NCBI GenBank assembly: GCA_022712775.1 | Contig: JAFLJZ010000134.1 | Location: 1-6,894, forward strand | Length of the DNA stretch: 6,894 nt | Direction of reading: 5' to 3' | Source of the DNA: Sulfurimonas sp. | GTDB taxonomy: Bacteria > Campylobacterota > Campylobacteria > Campylobacterales > Sulfurimonadaceae | Shown here: positions 1 through 6,894 of the stretch, piece after piece | How the letters are laid out: each line of letters opens with the position of its first letter | How positions within the stretch are numbered: position 1 is the first letter of the stretch | Notes under the pieces: model-generated | What the model was told of the DNA's origin: nothing | The model's input: the letters and a program-made list of their open reading frames with translations, nothing else | Databases searched by the model: none | Position numbers and translations under genes: made by a program

Positions 1-2729
1 TATTCAGATAAGAACTGATGGAGCAAGGCAATTATTTCTTCTCGAACAAGAGGTTTTGTCGTGTATTCATCAAGACCAGCAGCTAAAAACCTTTCCCTAT
101 CACCTTTAAGAGCATTTGCTGTGAGGGCAATAATAGGAATATGCTTTTGATTATAGTCTTCTTCATACTCTAAAATTTCCTTTGTCGCTTCGACACCATC
201 AAGAAATGGCATTTGAATATCCATGAAAATTAAGTCAAAGTCTCCATCTTTTCTTTTTTGAAATGCTTCAAGACCATTACTAGCTATAGTGATGCTAAGA
301 CCAATATCTTCTAAGGTTCTTCGTATAAGTTTTTGGTTGATGATATTATCTTCTGCAATTAGGACATTTGCTTTAAATTTCAAGCTACTAACATTAAAGA
401 GTTTTTTATCAACTTTTTTACTTGTAGTAGTGTTGTTATTTTGAGAATGATAGTTTTCTAAAAGTGTTGCAATTTTAGAATTATTTAGTGGCTCATAGAG
501 TGTTTTAAATATATCTAAATTTAATACATCTATTTTCTTCATATAAGTAGCTTTACTTAAAAGGATAAGTTTTTCCTCTTTTTTAGCATAGGATATCAAG
601 GTCTCTTCAGAGCAGTAATCATAGTCTATAAAAAGTAAGTTATAGTCTGCTTGTAATTCTAAGTTTTCTAATTCTTCTTGACTGGTAAAGATTGTATAGT
701 TGACACCATGAAAATCTAAAAATTCACGTAAATATGAAGCCTGTGCTTTAATTCTATGTTTATCTTCTAAAATAAGAGCATTAATGCTAGAATAGTGACC
801 CCTAGTTATTTCATGAACTGTATCTACCTCTTCAAAGTTAATTGTAAAGAAAAAAGTAGTTCCCTGACCTGGTTCACTATGTAAATCTAAATTACCACCC
901 ATAAGTTCGATAAAACGGCTAGAAATAGTTAAACCAAGTCCTGTACCACCATATTTACGTGTAATAGAAGTATCAGCCTGAGAGAATGCTTCAAATATTC
1001 TTGTCTTTTGCTCACTCGTTACACCAATCCCACTATCTTGAACTTCAAATCTAACACTTGTGATTCCAACTTGCTCAGAATCTATTTTTCTAATGTTAAC
1101 ATTAATAGCACCAGAACTCGTTGTGAACTTAACAGCATTAGAAAGTAAGTTGATGATAACTTCTTTGATTTTTGTTGGATCACCTTTAAGAGGTTGTCCT
1201 AGTTCTGGATCAATGAAACATCCTAAATCAATATGTTTTTCACTCGCTCGAACTGCATAAACTTCAACAGCACTTTCAAACTCTATTATAGGTTTAAATA
1301 TAATATCTTCAATCTCAAGTTTGTTACTTTCGATTTTAGATAAATCAAGAATATTATTGATGATTTCAAGAAGATTTTCAGAAGATTTTTCAATAATATC
1401 TACAAACTCACTTTGTTCTTCTTCTAAGCCAGAATCTTTTAAGAGCTCAGTAAACCCAACGATACCATTGAGTGGTGTTCTGATTTCGTGAGACATATTG
1501 GCAAGAAACATTGATTTTGCCTCACTAGCTTCTTGTGCAGATATTTTATCGCTTCGTGTTTGTTCAATTATTGCTTGAAGCAGATCATATGCTTGTGCTG
1601 TGCCCTCGGTAGAGTTAAGGTCTATATCGATATCATGACCATGCGTATTTTTTGTATCTTTTGCAACTTTTTTAAGTACATTCTCTAGATTTTTAATATT
1701 GTTTGCAATTTCGTTTGAGAGTAAAAATCCAAGTATTGCAATCACGATTGAGATTAACCAAATGATAAGTGAAAAGATTAAGAGTTGTAAAACATCTTGC
1801 TGTACTTCTTGTGCACGATTATCAATTGCATTAAGTAATATTTCTTGGGCATCTGAGATGATATTCGTTTTCTCAGAAAGCATTGTAAACCATATTCCAT
1901 GACTTGAACCATAGTTTCCTTCACTTGATGCTGAAATAATAGCTGTTCGCTCAAGGTTAATATCTTCAATTAACTCAAGGTTATCTTCATATTTAAATAT
2001 AAGGTCTAATTCTTTTACAAGATTTTGGTCTTCAATAGTATCATAGTGGATAATTTCAGATTTTCCAATAAGTGAAATCCATAAACTAAGTTCTTGTGTT
2101 TTTAATTTTGTTGAACGAGCAAGTGCATAAGAGATTAAATCTCTTTCTGAAGATGTAGATTCTTGTGCACGAACAAAGGCAATGTAGTGTGAAGAAAGTT
2201 CTTGAATTTCAGCATCGGTTTGCTCGATTGTAATTTTTTCAAGTTCTAAAACTGTATTACGTAGGATAGTACCATATACATTTTTATAAACATCTTCAAA
2301 GTTTGTTTTATGCTCATCAACTAGTATTCGTATATCTTGAATCTTCTTAATAGCGCTAGAGATAGATTCAACATTTATACATGCTAAACATTGGCTTATG
2401 TCTTCATCGTGATTGTGCAGGCTTTCATTATTTTGTAAACTAGAAAGGTAGAGGTTACTTTTAGCATCAACAACACTTCTTTGTTTAACCAGAGATTTAA
2501 GAGTATTTGGAGATGAGTTTCCAAGGTACATAACCGTCATACCTCTTTCTCTTGCAATGTTACCAACAAGCGCATTAAGTTGTTTATTTGCTGAGAGTTT
2601 ATCTTGTATAACCTGTGTGGTTTGGTAATGAAGGAATGATTCTATAGTAAAATAACTTGTAAGAGAAAAGAGTATAAAAATTGGCACTAAACTAATGAGG
2701 CGAAGTCTATTCTTTATTCCTAACTGCAT
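1..2729 (-). CDS. NIT-domain hybrid sensor histidine kinase, C-terminal end at or beyond window edge
   Basis: This is a membrane hybrid histidine kinase; 909 codons are visible with no stop. TM1 is at about residues 9-27 and TM2 at about 313-336, enclosing a periplasmic region of about 285 residues. That region has NIT (nitrate/nitrite-sensing) family signatures: an [12 protein letters not shown] motif early on, and [17 protein letters not shown] plus ERTAII later. A HAMP-like linker (about 338-400) lacks the usual Pro. HisKA has [10 protein letters not shown] with phospho-acceptor H414. HATPase_c has the N box (N531), G1 (D565-S-G-I-G) and G2 (GGTGLGL, 594-600). A first receiver-like domain (about 651-760) is degenerate. 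The last receiver (about 788-909) is intact: E793/D794, D837 in FMDIQMP, T870 and K892. The ATG at 2729 is supported by GAGG 7 bases upstream and by TM1 following directly. It is the third gene of the signalling group, 2 bases after the Hpt gene. Nitrate as ligand is inferred from the family. The first two bases of the next codon are TA, so the protein may stop here or continue. Confidence 0.93.
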   Translation of the reverse strand, partial: MQLGIKNRLRLISLVPIFILFSLTSYFTIESFLHYQTTQVIQDKLSANKQLNALVGNIARERGMTVMYLGNSSPNTLKSLVKQRSVVDAKSNLYLSSLQNNESLHNHDEDISQCLACINVESISSAIKKIQDIRILVDEHKTNFEDVYKNVYGTILRNTVLELEKITIEQTDAEIQELSSHYIAFVRAQESTSSERDLISYALARSTKLKTQELSLWISLIGKSEIIHYDTIEDQNLVKELDLIFKYEDNLELIEDINLERTAIISASSEGNYGSSHGIWFTMLSEKTNIISDAQEILLNAIDNRAQEVQQDVLQLLIFSLIIWLISIVIAILGFLLSNEIANNIKNLENVLKKVAKDTKNTHGHDIDIDLNSTEGTAQAYDLLQAIIEQTRSDKISAQEASEAKSMFLANMSHEIRTPLNGIVGFTELLKDSGLEEEQSEFVDIIEKSSENLLEIINNILDLSKIESNKLEIEDIIFKPIIEFESAVEVYAVRASEKHIDLGCFIDPELGQPLKGDPTKIKEVIINLLSNAVKFTTSSGAINVNIRKIDSEQVGITSVRFEVQDSGIGVTSEQKTRIFEAFSQADTSITRKYGGTGLGLTISSRFIELMGGNLDLHSEPGQGTTFFFTINFEEVDTVHEITRGHYSSINALILEDKHRIKAQASYLREFLDFHGVNYTIFTSQEELENLELQADYNLLFIDYDYCSEETLISYAKKEEKLILLSKATYMKKIDVLNLDIFKTLYEPLNNSKIATLLENYHSQNNNTTTSKKVDKKLFNVSSLKFKANVLIAEDNIINQKLIRRTLEDIGLSITIASNGLEAFQKRKDGDFDLIFMDIQMPFLDGVEATKEILEYEEDYNQKHIPIIALTANALKGDRERFLAAGLDEYTTKPLVREEIIALLHQFLSE

Positions 2730-2731
2730 CT

Positions 2732-4369
2732 TTAAGCCTCTATTTCTAAGATTAATTCAGATAATTTTTTACTTGCTTCTTGTGCGATTATCCTATCTTG
2801 TGTTTGTATTAAAGTTTCTAACTCTGTTTCAAGATTGGTGATTCTCATATTCTCATTCATCATTTTTAACTTTAAAGCTTGTTTACTCCAGTTATTACTT
2901 TCATTAGAATCAACAGCTGTACGAATCAAACTTGAAATCTCTTTTGCTTCAAATATATAATCATCAAAAAGTTCATTAAAGCTTTCTTCGTCAAGTCCAA
3001 TTTCATCTGCTACAAGTTTTTTATCGTAAGGGGTATGAATTAGTTTATCTTCTGCTAAATCCAATTCAGGCTCTAAGCTGAATTCTTCGAGTTCATTAAG
3101 TTCTGGAACTTCGCTAGATTCAGTAGAAATGTCTTGAGTTACTTCGTCAAATTCAAATATTTCATTATCTACATCATTCATAGATATCTCATCTTCATCC
3201 AAATTCAACTCAATTGGTGCAAGAAAGTCATCATCTGCTAGTTCAGGCATTTCAATTTTTGTAGGAACTTCTGCATCTGTTATAGTTGGTGCAGGTATTT
3301 CTTCATCAGCTGGCACTTCTTCATCAGTAGGAACTGTGAAAATATTATCATCCATGTCTATATCAATTTCTATCGGAGTATCACCTATATGGTTCTCATT
3401 TTCAGGTTCTTTTGGATTTGAAATGCTAGGAGATATGGAACCTACTTCTTTTGTCATTACAATCTCTTCATGAGATAGTTTTGCAATTATCTTGTACAAT
3501 ATATCAAGGTGCTTTTTAATTTCATTATTGTTATCAGAGGTATTGATGATTGTTAAACTCTCTAAAGCATCTTCGATTCTAAGGTTTGCTGCTACACCTT
3601 TAAGTTTATGTGAGAGTGTTTTTAAATTATCAGAATCCCCATTGTCAAATGAATCATATAAATCATCTTTAAACTCTTTAGCCTGTGCTATAAAATCTTC
3701 GATAAACTCTTCGATCAAATCTACTGGTAAGCCAAGTGCACTTGATGCAACAAGTGGGTCATATGTGTATCCATTATCATACACTTCTGTATATGTTTGT
3801 ATCTCTTTTTGTACTGCCATTTTTGGAAGCTGTTCATTTTCTATCTCATCATCAAAGTCGAGACTGATAGGAGTATCTAAAGATGGACTAGGAACAATGA
3901 CTTCTTCTTTTTGTACATCTTCTTTTTCTTCTTCTTCCACAACAAAGTCCACTTTTTGAGGAGTTTCTTGAGGTTCGGCTATAGGTTTAGGAGTCGTTTG
4001 TTTTAGTAAGTCTATAGAAATATATTCAGTTTCATTATCTGTTAGTTCTTTTACATTACTAAGGTGTACTAAATATGCTTTGGTAGATACATTATCAGAT
4101 AAGTAAGCAATACTTACATTTAACTGACACTGAAAGTTTCTTTGTTTGGCATGAATAATAACCTTAGCGCTCTCAGAAGAATCAGCACACTCAACAAAGT
4201 CTATCCAGTTCACATGCTGAAAATTATGAATGAATCCAGGTGTTTTTACAAACATATCAGCAAAATCTGATGCTTCACTCATTAATTCGCCGAGACTAGA
4301 AAATCCAAGAATATTTAAATCTTTTTCATCAATTCCAACAAATTCTTTTTTGTGATTGTATATTAGCAT
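2732..4369 (-). CDS. Hpt scaffold protein: possible PAS-like N-terminus, one canonical and one degenerate Hpt domain
   Basis: This is a soluble 545-aa protein with no signal peptide or membrane segment. Residues 1 to about 110 form a compact, possibly PAS-like domain (tentative). An acidic Pro/Glu-rich linker follows. Residues about 203-298 are a histidine phosphotransfer (Hpt) domain with the classic SHKLKG motif and H254 as the phospho-accepting histidine, followed by A-N-L as in active Hpt domains. Residues about 300-445 are a long, strongly acidic, probably disordered linker. Residues about 448-545 are a second Hpt-like four-helix module that aligns with the first at a constant offset of 245 residues, with about 20 of 70 positions identical. 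Its key position is L499 instead of His and M503 instead of Gly, so it should not accept phosphate. The gene starts 9 bases after the PAS gene and ends 2 bases before the hybrid kinase, which lacks a visible Hpt of its own. This protein is therefore the likely phosphotransfer partner. A CheA-like kinase role is excluded because no ATPase domain is present. The specific partner is inferred from context. Confidence 0.85.
   Translation of the reverse strand: MLIYNHKKEFVGIDEKDLNILGFSSLGELMSEASDFADMFVKTPGFIHNFQHVNWIDFVECADSSESAKVIIHAKQRNFQCQLNVSIAYLSDNVSTKAYLVHLSNVKELTDNETEYISIDLLKQTTPKPIAEPQETPQKVDFVVEEEEKEDVQKEEVIVPSPSLDTPISLDFDDEIENEQLPKMAVQKEIQTYTEVYDNGYTYDPLVASSALGLPVDLIEEFIEDFIAQAKEFKDDLYDSFDNGDSDNLKTLSHKLKGVAANLRIEDALESLTIINTSDNNNEIKKHLDILYKIIAKLSHEEIVMTKEVGSISPSISNPKEPENENHIGDTPIEIDIDMDDNIFTVPTDEEVPADEEIPAPTITDAEVPTKIEMPELADDDFLAPIELNLDEDEISMNDVDNEIFEFDEVTQDISTESSEVPELNELEEFSLEPELDLAEDKLIHTPYDKKLVADEIGLDEESFNELFDDYIFEAKEISSLIRTAVDSNESNNWSKQALKLKMMNENMRITNLETELETLIQTQDRIIAQEASKKLSELILEIEA
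2737..2740 (-). promoter_or_regulatory. Ribosome binding site of the NIT kinase gene, inside the Hpt gene
   Basis: On the minus strand GAGG lies 7 bases upstream of the ATG at 2729. It sits in the last sense codons of the upstream Hpt gene, whose TAA stop is at 2734-2732. Only two bases separate stop and start, which suggests translational coupling. Confidence 0.7.
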
Positions 4370-4376
4370 TTTCCTA

Positions 4377-4380
4377 CCTT
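4377..4380 (-). promoter_or_regulatory. Ribosome binding site of the Hpt gene, overlapping the PAS stop codon
   Basis: The minus strand reads TAAGGTAGGAAAATG. The AAGG shares two bases with the TAA stop of the PAS gene (4381-4379) and lies 7 bases before the ATG at 4369. A second AGG (4375-4373) lies only 3 bases before the ATG and is probably too close. The overlap of stop and Shine-Dalgarno suggests coupled translation. Confidence 0.65.
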
Positions 4381-4792
4381 ATTCTTGAGTTACTAGCATT
4401 TTTTTGTATGCTATTTGTGTTTCTTCGATATTTTTTCGTGAAGCCGCTTTTCGTGATGCAATGTAACCTGTAATTTCATGGCTTTCATTTAAAATTGGAA
4501 GAATTTCAGTATCTACCCAATAGTAAAGACCATCTTTACGCAAGTTTTTTACTAGTCCAGTCCATGTATGTCCTACAGAGATTGAATTCCACATCTTTTG
4601 GAAAATTGCTTGAGGCATATCTGGATGGCGAATGATATTATGTTTTTGACCAACAAGTTCATCGAGAGAGTATTTAGAAATACTACAAAACTTTCTATTA
4701 GCAAAAGTGATTACACCTTTTAAGTCAGTTTGACTAATAATACTACTACCGTCAAAAATATATTCTTTATCTATTGGGATTACATCGTTCAT
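4379..4792 (-). CDS. Stand-alone Aer-type PAS domain protein
   Basis: This 137-aa protein is essentially a single PAS domain (about residues 15-125) with no transmembrane segment, HAMP, kinase or methyl-accepting domain. It closely resembles the N-terminal PAS domain of the aerotaxis receptor Aer. It has TDLKGVITFANRKF near the start, the RHPDMP motif at 55-60, W68, then W77-T-G-L-V-K-N-L-R-K-D-G and YYWV at 90-93. In Aer this region, including the Arg-His-Pro-Asp stretch, contributes to FAD binding, so a flavin-bound redox or oxygen-linked sensor is plausible; cofactor binding here is inference. The C-terminal 20 residues are a charged helix that could dock a partner. It is the first gene of a group with the Hpt scaffold (9 bases downstream) and the NIT hybrid kinase, so it may feed a second signal into that relay. 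Alternatively it could act as an adaptor for a chemoreceptor array elsewhere. The ATG is supported by AAGG 7 bases upstream. Confidence 0.85.
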   Translation of the reverse strand: MNDVIPIDKEYIFDGSSIISQTDLKGVITFANRKFCSISKYSLDELVGQKHNIIRHPDMPQAIFQKMWNSISVGHTWTGLVKNLRKDGLYYWVDTEILPILNESHEITGYIASRKAASRKNIEETQIAYKKMLVTQE

Positions 4793-4799
4793 TACAAAA

Positions 4800-4803
4800 C
4801 CTT
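4800..4803 (-). promoter_or_regulatory. Ribosome binding site of the PAS gene
   Basis: AAGG on the minus strand lies 7 bases upstream of the ATG at 4792. The same spacing is seen for the two downstream genes, which supports this start. Confidence 0.65.
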
Positions 4804-4825
4804 ACATAGCTATTGTCTTAAAATT

Positions 4826-4853
4826 AATTTAACTAGCGTAACATAAAGTACAA
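4826..4853 (-). promoter_or_regulatory. Weak candidate promoter for the PAS-Hpt-kinase group
   Basis: In the 71-base gap between uvrC and the PAS gene, the minus strand carries TTGTAC (4853-4848), a 16-base spacer, and TAAATT (4831-4826). These match the sigma-70 consensus at about 3 of 6 and 4 of 6 positions. Transcription would start near 4819, giving a leader of about 27 bases that includes the ribosome binding site. The region is so AT-rich that chance matches are expected, and read-through from uvrC is equally possible. No terminator hairpin is visible between the two genes. Confidence 0.25.
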
Positions 4854-4863
4854 AAATTAAAAC

Positions 4864-6666
4864 TTATTTATAAATATTTTTGATTGTTTTTGCATCTTGT
4901 GTGCTTAAAATCGAGCTAATTTCTTCTATATCTAATGATTTTAAAGCTTCAAAAGTTCCAAAATGGTTTAAAAGTTTTTTGATTTTTGCAGGAGAGATTC
5001 CTTTAAGGTTTAATAATTTTGATTCTTTATCTAGTTTTAGCTTGGTTTTTTTATGAAAATTTATAGCACTTCGGTGTGCCTCATCTCGTAAATTTTGCAC
5101 CCATTGAAGCCTTTTGTCACTTGTGACAAGCGTAAAGCTTTCTTCAAGTGTGTGGATAATATCTTTCGCATTTCCTTTTGCCCTATGGGATTTCGCGTTT
5201 ATTTTTTCTTTAGATATGGCAATAACATCTATAAAAACAGCAGAACTATCTAAAATCTCACGTGCAAGCTTTAGAAGTGTTGTTCCCCCATCTATTATCC
5301 ATATATCAGGTGGTGAGACTTTATCAAAACTTTTTACTCTTCTCGTTAGTGTTTCTCGCATTTGTGCATATTCGTCTTTAGCCTCTAAATGATATGTTCT
5401 GTATGATTTTTTATCAAATTTTGATGTATCATAGACAACCATTGCACCAACTGTTGCAACTCCTGCCATATGAGAATTGTCAAATATTTCAGCTCTTAGA
5501 GGAACTCTTTGCAGATTTAAAAGTTCTTTAAGTTGAGAAAGTACTTGTATAGAATCTTGTGAGACATCTTTTTTAAGTAATTCTTTTGCATTTAAAAGAG
5601 CTAAGTCTATAAGATGTTTTTTATCACCTCTCTTGGGTTCGATAATATTTGCCTTCTTTTGAAAAAGAATACTTAAGTGTTCTTGTACTAAATTTATTTC
5701 ATCAAAAGTATGTGCAATAAGAATAGGAGCAATAATAGGAGGCTTTTCATCCTTATAAAAATCTAAAAGAACTCTTTGATACATCTCATTTTCATCATAA
5801 TCAACATTAAGTTGTATAAAATCATGCGATGATGAAATGATTTTTCCATTTCTCATAAATAGTCGAACGACAACAGCCCGACTAAGAGACGAACTAATGG
5901 CAAAAATATCATAGTTCTCATTAGTAGCGAAATCTATTTCACTTTTAATTTCAGAACGAGAAATTTTCTCGATTCTATCTCGAAGTTCTCCTGCTTCTTC
6001 AAATCGCATCTCCCCAGCATAAAAGGACATTTTATCTTCGAGCTTTTTTATAAGTAATTTTTTGTTTAGGATAAGTGCTAAACCTAAATCAACTTCTTTT
6101 TGGTATTGCTCTGGTGAAACAGGAAGCGCACAGGGTCCTAAACACTTATTTATTTGATGGTATAAGCATAATTTTTTTGATTTTAGACAGCCCTTTTTTT
6201 GAACAAGTTTACATATTTCATAAAGAGAATCTAAAATATCTCTAGCCGCAATAGAATAGGGACCAAAATAGGTAATATTAGAACTTTTTAAAACTTTTCT
6301 TGTTATTTCGTAGCGAGGATATTTTAGAGAATTATCTATATAAATATAAGGATATGTTTTATCATCTCGAAGTAAAATATTGTACTTTGGGTTGAGCTGT
6401 TTTATGAGTGAGTTTTCTAGTATAAGTGCATCATGTTCGGAGTTAACGATAATATAATGCAGAGAAACAGTTTGGTTTATCATTTTTATAATTCGCGTAG
6501 AAAGGTTTGCTTTAGCTTTTAAAGTGGGAGTAAAACTAAAATAACTTTTGACACGTTTAGATAAGTTTTTTGCTTTTCCAATGTAAAGTAAATTATCATT
6601 TTTATCAAAGTATTGATAGACTCCAGCACTTTGTGGAAGTTGTTTAATTTTTTCTTCTAAGGTCAT
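4864..6666 (-). CDS. uvrC: UvrC, excinuclease ABC subunit C
   Basis: UvrC makes the 3' and 5' incisions around bulky DNA lesions after UvrA/UvrB have located them. At 600 aa it is full length for the family. The N-terminal GIY-YIG nuclease (about 10-97) shows G15-V-Y17, Y28-I-G, R38, E84 and N96, the residues expected for 3' incision. A cysteine cluster follows (C152, C160, C167, C175, C179), ending in the typical C-x7-C-x3-C of the UvrC iron-sulfur region. The UVR motif that binds UvrB is at about 205-236 ([14 protein letters not shown]). The RNase H-like nuclease for the 5' incision has D396 in FDNSHMAG, D431 in [10 protein letters not shown]459 in IDGG, and H531 in RDEAHR. A helix-hairpin-helix pair for DNA binding ends the protein (about 551-590). 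The ATG start is fixed by an in-frame TAA immediately before it. No Shine-Dalgarno is visible. Nothing suggests functional linkage to the sensor genes downstream, although they share its strand. Confidence 0.98.
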   Translation of the reverse strand: MTLEEKIKQLPQSAGVYQYFDKNDNLLYIGKAKNLSKRVKSYFSFTPTLKAKANLSTRIIKMINQTVSLHYIIVNSEHDALILENSLIKQLNPKYNILLRDDKTYPYIYIDNSLKYPRYEITRKVLKSSNITYFGPYSIAARDILDSLYEICKLVQKKGCLKSKKLCLYHQINKCLGPCALPVSPEQYQKEVDLGLALILNKKLLIKKLEDKMSFYAGEMRFEEAGELRDRIEKISRSEIKSEIDFATNENYDIFAISSSLSRAVVVRLFMRNGKIISSSHDFIQLNVDYDENEMYQRVLLDFYKDEKPPIIAPILIAHTFDEINLVQEHLSILFQKKANIIEPKRGDKKHLIDLALLNAKELLKKDVSQDSIQVLSQLKELLNLQRVPLRAEIFDNSHMAGVATVGAMVVYDTSKFDKKSYRTYHLEAKDEYAQMRETLTRRVKSFDKVSPPDIWIIDGGTTLLKLAREILDSSAVFIDVIAISKEKINAKSHRAKGNAKDIIHTLEESFTLVTSDKRLQWVQNLRDEAHRSAINFHKKTKLKLDKESKLLNLKGISPAKIKKLLNHFGTFEALKSLDIEEISSILSTQDAKTIKNIYK

Positions 6667-6711
6667 TTAAACTATTTTTAGTATAATTGCTAAAAAAGAA
6701 GAATTTAATTG
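6667..6711. promoter_or_regulatory. Divergent promoter region between uvrC and the lipoprotein gene, with overlapping -10 boxes
   Basis: This 45-base gap separates two divergent starts. The plus strand contains a perfect TATAAT (6682-6687), placed to start transcription near 6694 and give the lipoprotein gene a leader of about 17 bases. The minus strand of nearly the same bases reads TATACT (6685-6680), which would start uvrC transcription near 6673, leaving a leader of only about 6 bases. No good -35 is seen on either side, which is common in Campylobacterota promoters. The plus-strand assignment is stronger than the minus-strand one. Confidence 0.5.
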
Positions 6712-6894
6712 ATGAATAGAATCTCCAAAAGAAGTAATTATTTTAGTGGCATTTTTCATAAGCTAATTATAGCGATGTTTTTATTAGGTTTGAGTGGATG
6801 CGGATACAAGGCACCTCCATTCTATTTAGAAGATGCGCCAGAGGGTGATGAAAATGTTACTTTTACAATCAATAAAGTAGATAACATCGCTATT
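6712..6894 (+). CDS. Small lipoprotein, N-terminal part only (runs off right edge)
   Basis: Sixty-one codons are open to the window end with no stop. The first 30 residues form a lipoprotein signal peptide: a basic n-region (R3, K6, R7, K17), a hydrophobic core (LIIAMFLLGL, 18-27) and a lipobox L27-S-G-C30, so C30 would be lipidated after signal peptidase II cleavage. The mature part begins CGYKAPPFY and continues with an acidic segment, then VTFTINKVDN. Short lipoproteins with a CGYK-like start are frequent in Campylobacterota, but I do not recognise a specific function. A weak purine-rich GAAGAA (6698-6703) lies 8 bases before the ATG. The gene is divergent from uvrC. The start is reasonably sure; the product beyond 'lipoprotein' is not. 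Confidence 0.75.
   Translation, partial: MNRISKRSNYFSGIFHKLIIAMFLLGLSGCGYKAPPFYLEDAPEGDENVTFTINKVDNIAI

Noticed and set aside
1060..1902. Short plus-strand frames at 1060-1260 and 1699-1902, and a minus-strand frame at 1778-1969
   Set aside because: All lie inside the well-supported kinase gene in other frames and show no family features.
3492..3959. Plus-strand open frame of 155 codons opposite the Hpt gene
   Set aside because: It is antisense to the acidic linker and first Hpt domain. Its Ser-rich composition is what the complement of Glu/Asp/Ser codons gives. There is no ribosome binding site or recognisable domain.
2732..4369. Reading the Hpt scaffold as a CheA-type kinase
   Set aside because: It has Hpt modules and long linkers but no HATPase, dimerisation or CheW-like domain.
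4806..4832. AT-rich palindromes between uvrC and the PAS gene (ATAGCTAT at 4806-4813; AAATTAATTT at 4821-4830)
   Set aside because: They could be operator sites, but short AT palindromes are common by chance in DNA this AT-rich and match no operator I can name. They have too few GC pairs for a terminator.
5114..5392. Plus-strand open frame of 92 codons opposite uvrC
   Set aside because: It is antisense to the conserved C-terminal nuclease domain of UvrC, with no independent support.
1..6894. CRISPR array, insertion sequence, tRNA or phage signature
   Set aside because: No regularly spaced direct repeats, transposase motifs, terminal inverted repeats or tRNA-like cloverleaf were seen; the window is nearly all coding.

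Overview
The window looks like chromosomal DNA from a low-GC member of the Campylobacterota (Epsilonproteobacteria), most likely a Sulfurimonas-like sulfur or nitrate-respiring lineage. This rests on AT-rich codon use, tight gene packing, the style of the UvrC cysteine region, the combination of an Aer-type PAS protein with a NIT-domain sensor kinase, and a -10-like promoter box without a clear -35. The taxonomic call is inference; no rRNA or other marker is present.

Layout. Almost everything is on the minus strand, so genes are transcribed from right to left. At the far right (6712-6894) is the start of a divergent plus-strand gene for a small lipoprotein, cut by the window edge. A 45-bp divergent intergenic region separates it from uvrC (6666-4864), which encodes a complete excision nuclease subunit with both nuclease centres intact. 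After a 71-bp gap comes a tightly packed three-gene signalling group: a stand-alone Aer-type PAS protein of 137 aa (4792-4379), a 545-aa scaffold with a possible PAS-like N-terminus and two Hpt modules (4369-2732), and a membrane hybrid histidine kinase with a NIT periplasmic sensor (2729 to beyond base 1). The gaps inside the group are 9 and 2 bases. Each gene has a Shine-Dalgarno-like sequence exactly 7 bases before its ATG, and the two internal ones overlap or lie within the 3' end of the gene before.

How the genes may work together. The kinase carries HisKA, HATPase, a degenerate receiver and an intact receiver, but no Hpt domain in the visible part. The scaffold supplies a canonical Hpt histidine (H254). 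A His-Asp-His relay from kinase H414 to receiver D837 to Hpt H254 is therefore the natural reading. The output response regulator is not in the window. The NIT domain suggests nitrate or nitrite, or a related small ligand, as the periplasmic input. The Aer-type PAS could add a cytoplasmic flavin or redox input.

The most unusual points are the second Hpt copy, which aligns without gaps to the first but has Leu at the phospho-His position; a thrice-repeated acidic motif in the scaffold linkers; a His/Asp/Cys-rich CxxC segment inside the kinase sensor domain; and a shared -10 element between uvrC and the lipoprotein gene.
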